A stretch of DNA of 64,000 nucleotides, from assembly GCA_958299035.1 (NCBI GenBank), contig CATQJL010000001.1, positions 12,887,334-12,951,333 of the forward strand. The letters run 5' to 3'. This DNA is from Cylicocyclus nassatus. Its lineage: Eukaryota > Nematoda > Chromadorea > Rhabditida > Strongylidae. Positions within the stretch are counted from its first letter, which is position 1. Every line of letters begins with the position of its first letter. Shown here in pieces: positions 58,140 to 64,000 of this stretch. The notes under the pieces are model-generated. The model made no database searches. It was not told the DNA's origin and saw only the letters and a list, made by a program, of their open reading frames with translations. Position numbers and translations under genes: made by a program.

Positions 58140-60016
58140 AGTACTGAAGTATTTTTCTACTAACACCTTCTAAATACCGAGTGGTACACACATCAGTAGA
58201 CATTTCTTGAATGGCTGATACTTTCTTCTTCCTTCTCCTTTCCTCTCTCCCTGCTTTATCCTGTTTCGGTTTTGCCTGCTCCTTCCCCTTAGGTGTTCTT
58301 TGTGTTGGTGTTTTTCTTTTCGAATTTTTCCTATTCTTCTGTCCCTTTGCCTAAATCTACAAACCTTTCAGAGCTGCTTTTCTGGAGGTAGCAATATGCC
58401 GTTTAGCAAATGAGCAAAATAGATTGGAGAAGAAAACCAAATGTGCATGCACGCATCACGCATTGTTGAGGGGCGTAGACATCAATACGGTAGCTTAAAT
58501 TGCCGGCAAGATTGAAACATATTCAGGATGAATGTGAATGTCTTAGGAAACTTAGGATAAATGTTATGTTCTAATATTGAATGTTTTTGATACCTGTGCT
58601 CAAGCGAAGTTTGCGAAAAGAATGTTTTGATGCCTCAGTCTGCGCTCTGACTAATACCAGTTGCCAGCGCAGTTATCGAAGTATGTCGGAACTGCCTGAG
58701 TTGTGCCGCATGCACAGTAGCCATCTGCTTGTAGTATCATGCGGATTCAAATGCAAATTATCGAATGGTTGAAAAGGTTCTCATTTCGCTCCTTTTATTC
58801 CCTCTCTTTTCACCCGCATTCTTTTTGTGAAAAATATTCAACCGTGGAAAAAACTCAAAAATGAACGCTGTTTCGTTGTGTATCATAATAATGACTGACC
58901 CCTATTAGTTATTAGAAAATGACTTTCAATCGGTAATGATTTTGAATCTTTTTTTAAGGGTGTCCTTCGGTGGTAAAAGTTTATATCAAAAGTTTATTAA
59001 CGAATGATAGGAGATTATCAGATAAGGACAAGCACAAAGAGTGCGGGCATTAGTACGGCACTTAAATATCTTCAAGGATATCAAATAGAAAAAGATACGA
59101 ATTTGGAATGAAAGGAGCACATACAGGAGAAAAGAGGATACTGGAGGAATCAAGCTACATCTATACATATGCAGAGTGTTGGTAAATTGTGCTATTGTGT
59201 TCATTATAGAAACTTTTGTGTTTGGACCGAACGTCAAACTGTGCACACATATGTTTTCGACACTGGCCCTCTCCAAAGGCTACTTTTCGCGGCGAAAGTC
59301 CCACTCCTTCCATTGATTTATCGATTTTTAAGAAAAATGAAGTCCTGTCAGTTACTACCAAACCACAACCAATTTTCGCGCAAACAATAGCGGTAAAACT
59401 CATTTTCATCTCATCATGGCGGGGATGCGGTGATACAAAGCCCTGCGATCACCAGTGTCTACTATTACATGAGTAAAGAAGAAAGACGAGTCAGGGGTAA
59501 GTTGTGCATTCGAAGTAGCGCACCAGTTTTGCTCCTTATTGAGCCAGTTAGACCCACGGTGCGGTGAAGTCGGGCATGCCAGCTAGTATAAAATAAGGAA
59601 GTGGGTAAATGAGTGGATGATCGTTTGCGGCTGTTATTGCGGGTTGAGAGTGCTTTCATACCGCGCCGGAAGCAAGCGGAAGCGGGTGCGAGCCTAAGTT
59701 GTGAAAATTGAAGTGGATAAAAAGCAGCAGCAAAAAACGCGACAAAAAGGAGTGTGTATTTACAACCGATAAGAAAGCAGATAGTTTACATCTGTAGTTC
59801 TACGTGGCTACGCAGATCTTTGGCAACTCACGAATTTGTCGATACCGCACTAATATAGGCTTATTTGGTTTGACACCGTTTCTGGTCATCAACATCGACA
59901 AACAGTGAGAAGCATGCTTTTCTCATTAACGCGGCGTATATTGTTTTGCCTTTTTCAAAACAAATTTTACAGCAACATCCGAATTCGTGCGCAAATTCAA
60001 ATCTTCCTAAGTGTTC
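58140..60016. other. intergenic, no gene seen
   Basis: Contains a pyrimidine-rich tract at about 58220-58350 (repeated CTTCC/TTTCC) and AT-rich filler. Short frames on both strands around 58986-59476 overlap and are unsupported. Confidence 0.4.
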
Positions 60017-60131
60017 AGTCAGATTGCTCGGCGTAGCGGCGTACAGAGTTCTCAGCGTACGCTCACTTGAATAAAGATAGGGTGCGTATGCTGCGCACGT
60101 CGCGTATGCCGCGTACGCAGCGCAGTCTGGC
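60017..60131. mobile_element. 115-bp hairpin with CAGACTGCGC ends, copy 1
   Basis: The left end AGTCAGATTGCTCGGCGTAG faces the right end GCGTACGCAGCGCAGTCTGG. It is rich in CGTACGC words and far more GC-rich than its flanks. It shares its termini with the hairpin at 60798-60895. Confidence 0.6.
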
Positions 60132-60607
60132 TCACCCCTAACATTTCGTCGGTTTGCCCTTGATCTCGCAGCTGAAGTTTGTTCCGCGCACGAAAAGCGC
60201 GACTCACTTGTTTAAACGGCATGTTGACCGGTTAGTACGACACGCTATGAGTAGAATGAACGTCATTTTTGACAGTTTGTCTTATAAATTCCGCAACCTC
60301 ATTTGATAATGATAACAACACTAGACTCCTACAGCCTTTGATACGGCAATGTGATGGTTGGATGTATCAGTGAGGATAACCGTTACTCTTTGTAAACGTC
60401 CAACATCAAAAATGCATAGAACAGCCAACGTTATTCACCTGATTCAAGAACTTAGAGGTGCAATTTGAGCGGCCGTTTCATGTTTTGAACTGCTAAATGA
60501 TGTTGCAAATATGCAAAAAGCTGGCAGCACAAGAACTGATAAGCCCTGAAAGAACGGATTTTATTCTCGCATCATTGCCTGCGTCAAAATCCGCTGAATC
60601 AAGCCTC

Positions 60608-61116
60608 TTGAAGGCAGCGTTCACCCAAAATTCCGCCTCTAATGTTTTTGTCATTCTTCGGCCTCTTCCTGATTACGGTTATAATCAAATCGTCCAGTGA
60701 GACCTTGCTTGGTGCGGACGACTTTGGCTTCATCCCACTCGGTTTCTCAGCGAAAGGAACTGCAATGCATAGGTGCAGTTACACCCATTATGGTAAAGTC
60801 AGACTTCGCGGCGAACGCGGCATAGGCGACGTAAACAGCGTAACCACACGTGCATAAAGATATAGGGCGTAGCCGCTTACGCGGCGCAGTCTGGTCCAAC
60901 CCTTATCGATCAGACGTGAGCACTCGTCCTTATGGGGAGGTTTTTGACACCAGGGGCGGTTTGTTAACGGTTTGTGATACGTATCATAGGCTCCGTAACT
61001 CCTTCTAGAAGCCACATCAAAGGATCGGACCAACGCAGACTGGATAGCCATGGGACCCGCTTGACGACTAATTGCTAATCTGGGTGGAGTGGATTTTGGG
61101 TGAACGCTGCCTTCAA
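60608..61116. mobile_element. 509-bp element with AAGGCAGCGTTC ends
   Basis: The ends TTGAAGGCAGCGTTCACCCA and inverted TGGGTGAACGCTGCCTTCAA match exactly over about 20 bp and continue imperfectly. It contains a nested CAGACTGCGC hairpin at 60798-60895. Same family as 37383-37746 by its terminal sequence. No coding capacity. Confidence 0.7.
60798..60895. mobile_element. 98-bp hairpin with CAGACTGCGC ends, copy 2, nested
   Basis: The left end GTCAGACTTCGCGGCG faces the right end CGCGGCGCAGTCTGG. The interior is GC-rich, like copy 1. It lies inside the 60608-61116 element, so it inserted later. Confidence 0.6.
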
Positions 61117-62892
61117 AGGCAGAGGAGCTAACTTGTCGTACACGTGTCAGTTTCCCTGTCTATCAAACCAACGTTGATGCCATCACTACACCTACCGTTG
61201 CAAAAAGACGAAGTTTACCCTCTTTATTCAAGCATGAATAACCTGAATGATCTCTTGGTAAGCTATCGGATCTTCAAAAGTAACTCCAACAAATCTACAA
61301 CTGCTTTACTACTTTTTACATTAACTCACTGTGGTGATCTATGATGGTCTTCAAATTATTGCCACATTTGTGGTGACATTCTCATAAAAGCAACGGAGGA
61401 AGAACGAGATAAATTGATACTCTTACTCGCGCTCTCCTGCCTACACAAGCGCTTGGAAAAATGAGCGAAGGTTACATCACCAAACATCTGCCTAACTTGT
61501 TCTTGTTCTTTCTCTAGACTGATTGGTTGTATTTTATGAGTGTGTTTAGGAGTCATAAAGGCGAAAGTCAACTGTCGTCAAAAAACATGTGCGTCATGTA
61601 CTTGTGAAATTGGGGTACATGCAATGCCCACAGGACAGCAAAATACTCCTTCAAAGTATGACTCAATCGTCATGCGCGGTCAGTAACGGTTATCTGCTTC
61701 TTACAATTTCTGGTTAAGATAAGGGATGGCTGCAGCTAGAACTAGCTGATTGGAAACGATGTTTGATGATGACACTTTGGTTCATGTCGTCCTCTGACAA
61801 GGGAAGGATACCTGGTGTTCGTGGATTCATGTTGAGGCGCACATTGGTGAAATACCTCTCTGAATGTTGGTTTGCATAAAAAGGCTCCCATCTGCAATCT
61901 TTGGATGGAGTTATGGTCAAAAATTATGTGGATTTGCCCTTCCATGTTGACATATGGAGAGCGATTGAGGGAGGTAAGATGTGAGCTAGCGCGGTGTGGC
62001 ACACCCCCTTAAAAGCTGTGGCAGCCAGAGCTTTTTAGGGGTTCTGCCACACCCCGTTAACTATATCAAAAAAAAACATTTTTAGCGAACAGTATTTATA
62101 TGAATCGATAGCCTAAACCCCGTAGATTCCATAGGAGTGTTTGAAACCTGATTCGTCTTCTTAGCTCTGAGTAATATTCGGTGAAAGCACAGCTATTAAA
62201 AGCGCAAATGGGAAAAATGAGATTTTGGTTAGCTTCTAGTTCCACAGTTTGGAGGTCTTTTGAAGCGGGATTTCTGAGATGGACAAAGAAGGAGTAGTGC
62301 TTTGTCTTGAGTGCAAAAACGGATAGCTAATTCACCTTTGAAACAAAGTTAACCATGTTGGAATATGACCATTTCACTTAGGTAGCCTAGTATCGAATCT
62401 TCAGAATTCGCTCAAACTTTGTCTACAGGGGTTAATTGACATGCTAATTATGGATATGATACGAATATCATGTTATCACTTTTATCAACCCAACTACGAT
62501 TCCCTCCCCTTTTGACTTCTCACTACGACTCCCAAGCGTGGCGTGCCACACCCCACGCTTGACCCTGAAGATAACTCGAATTCTCTTTAGCCGTAAAAGA
62601 ACCTTTGAAGTACGGGCTACTTAATGATGGCAGCATATGTCTGCTCATCTTCACATGGAAGCATTAGTAAGTCAAACTCTGCGGTTTTGAAGAAAACCCT
62701 GCAGAATTCGAAAAAAATTCTCTTTTCTCTCGCTAGCCTTCCCTACATACAGTGCTTGTGATAGCCATGAACTCGTTTGATTCCATAAAATTTAATTTGT
62801 TCTAAATTGTTGATTTCGAAAGAAGTTATAAGATCTCAAATGAAAAAATCGCAAATCGGACAGAACTTTTGAAACAACCTAGTACAAGTATG
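61117..62892. other. no confident gene
   Basis: A minus-strand frame at 61356-61571 (TPKHTHKIQPISLEKEQEQV) and two overlapping ones at 61714-62002 have coding-like composition but no joined exons. A short hairpin lies at 61991-62057 (GTGTGGCACACCCCCTTAAA facing AGGGGTTCTGCCACACC), and a small CAAGCGTGG/CCACGCTTG inverted pair at about 62534-62562. Confidence 0.35.
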
Positions 62893-63075
62893 TTATTAAT
62901 ATTATTTGTGATTATTTATTTTTGTTATTTTGTTATTTGTTTTTGTTGTTGTTTATTTTGTTTTGTTTTTGTTATTTTTATTATTATTTGTGATTATTTA
63001 TTTTTGTTATTTTGTTATTGGTTTTTGTTGTTGTTTGTTTTGTTTTTGTTATTTTTATTATTAATTGTTATTACA
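62893..63075. repeat. T/G-only tandem repeat, about 82-bp period
   Basis: Two units, each starting TATTATTTGTGATTATTTAT, at about 62900 and 62982. One strand is almost entirely T, G and A with hardly any C. Built from TTTTTGTTATT words. It produces a spurious hydrophobic frame (62869-63087) that is not a gene. Confidence 0.75.
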
Positions 63076-64000
63076 AATGTGCTATAATGGTTACACTTTC
63101 GTCTTTTTCCCCACACTAGAAATCTGGAATGAGTGTGTCGAGGGCAGTTCTTTATAAATGTCAGTTTGTGAGTAGCCGTAGGACATTTCTCTCGAAAAAA
63201 TTGGTCAGGCGGCTGGCAGATTTCAATCATGGCTTGACAAAACAACAACTTTATATGTCGCAAAAGTTTTTCACCTAGATAGTTCAGCAGGCAGCGCTTA
63301 AGGCACTTCGTTTTTGAGATTATTGGTTTGAAAGCGGCTTGTGGGGTAATTACTTCGTACTGTAGACGATTACTTTTTGATTCATCACCTAAATTTTGCC
63401 TAGGTTAAGGAACGCGTAGTCACATTTTAAAAAGTCAGAAATGTGACTGGAGAAAGTGTTCTCATTATTCGCAGTTTAGTGGATGTTCCTTTTTTAATTT
63501 TCGTAGATTGCGGGAACTAGGCTCTTTAACACGTCAAATGACGTTGCGGCAAGGATTCCTAAATTAATTTTCGTTGATGAAACTTCTCTAAAATTGAGGT
63601 GGGACTGTAGAAAGAGGACTCGAATGTTTTATCATGCATAAAAATTCTACACAACCTTTTTTGAAATCTTAGAACATTGCCTTTGTGCAAATTCTAAATT
63701 TGCAAAAAGGATTTTGCAAGCGAGAGCTGAGAATTTCTTTTCCTGAGTGGTAGTTTCAAAGATTTCCTGAATTCATGCAAAACCACAGAAAATGATGAGA
63801 AGTCAAGTTTGTGGGCACATCTTTCGGAAGGCTTGAGGGGTCAACTGAAAACTTGCGAGGGATTGAAAGAGAGAAAACGAGTGTTTTCCACTCCTTTCGT
63901 GTAGTAATCTGTTGAAAACTCCCCATTTTCTCTTTCAGGTCTTACAAAAAAAAATGTTTATCCACTGTTTGAGCTTTCATTCTATCTACTAATTCTAGAG
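63076..64000. other. no gene seen
   Basis: AT-rich sequence to the window end. Short frames only; no splice-supported exon. Confidence 0.4.

Noticed and set aside
62869..63087. Hydrophobic open frame rich in Phe, Cys and Val
   Set aside because: Entirely produced by the T/G tandem repeat.

Overview
The window looks like a piece of a nematode nuclear genome, most likely a clade V (strongylid / hookworm-like) worm. The evidence is AT-rich sequence with very small exons and 46-61 bp introns, splice acceptors of the TTTCAG type placed directly before start codons as expected for spliced-leader trans-splicing, an RTE-type retrotransposon, Tc1/mariner-type inverted-repeat elements, and a casein-kinase-I-like kinase of the kind expanded in nematodes. 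The genus is my inference, not something the sequence proves. There are no operons of bacterial type, no CRISPR and no confident tRNA or rRNA.

Genes are few and widely spaced. I can build: (1) a two-exon gene of 140 aa on the minus strand at 14.8-15.5 kb with no recognisable family; (2) a three-exon multi-pass membrane protein on the minus strand at 19.1-20.2 kb; (3) and (4) two small secreted glycine-rich proteins on the plus strand at 23.9-24.3 kb (114 aa) and 32.2-33.0 kb (123 aa), both with a signal peptide and Tyr/Gly/Met- or Gly/Leu-rich repeats; (5) a dynein-light-chain-like exon at 41.7 kb; (6) a six-exon CK1/TTBK-like protein kinase on the minus strand at 43.6-45.8 kb whose first exon I could not find. 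A few other exon-like reading frames are listed with low confidence.

Much of the rest is mobile DNA, much of it folded into long inverted repeats: a mariner-like palindrome (6.9-7.9 kb) inside TTCGAATA-type repeats, a 675-bp palindrome at 20.2 kb, a mariner-ended element (25.5-27.3 kb), Tc1-ended palindromes (30.6-32.1, 49.7-51.6 and 52.8-53.6 kb), a hAT-type element with an 8-bp target duplication (40.1-41.5 kb), hairpin MITEs, and a degenerate RTE retrotransposon (52.0-55.3 kb). The RTE reverse-transcriptase gene has been split by a nest of MITEs that were themselves split by further elements.

The most striking item is a pair of nearly identical 1.54-kb elements in opposite orientation (34220-35760 and 55461-56999). 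They have TA target duplications, share a two-exon layout, and encode only the DNA-binding half of a pogo/Tigger-type transposase. One copy is intact and the other carries a 2-bp frameshifting deletion. Such a stand-alone DNA-binding protein made by a mobile element is a good candidate for a trans-acting regulator or a step towards host use. All functional statements about it are inference.
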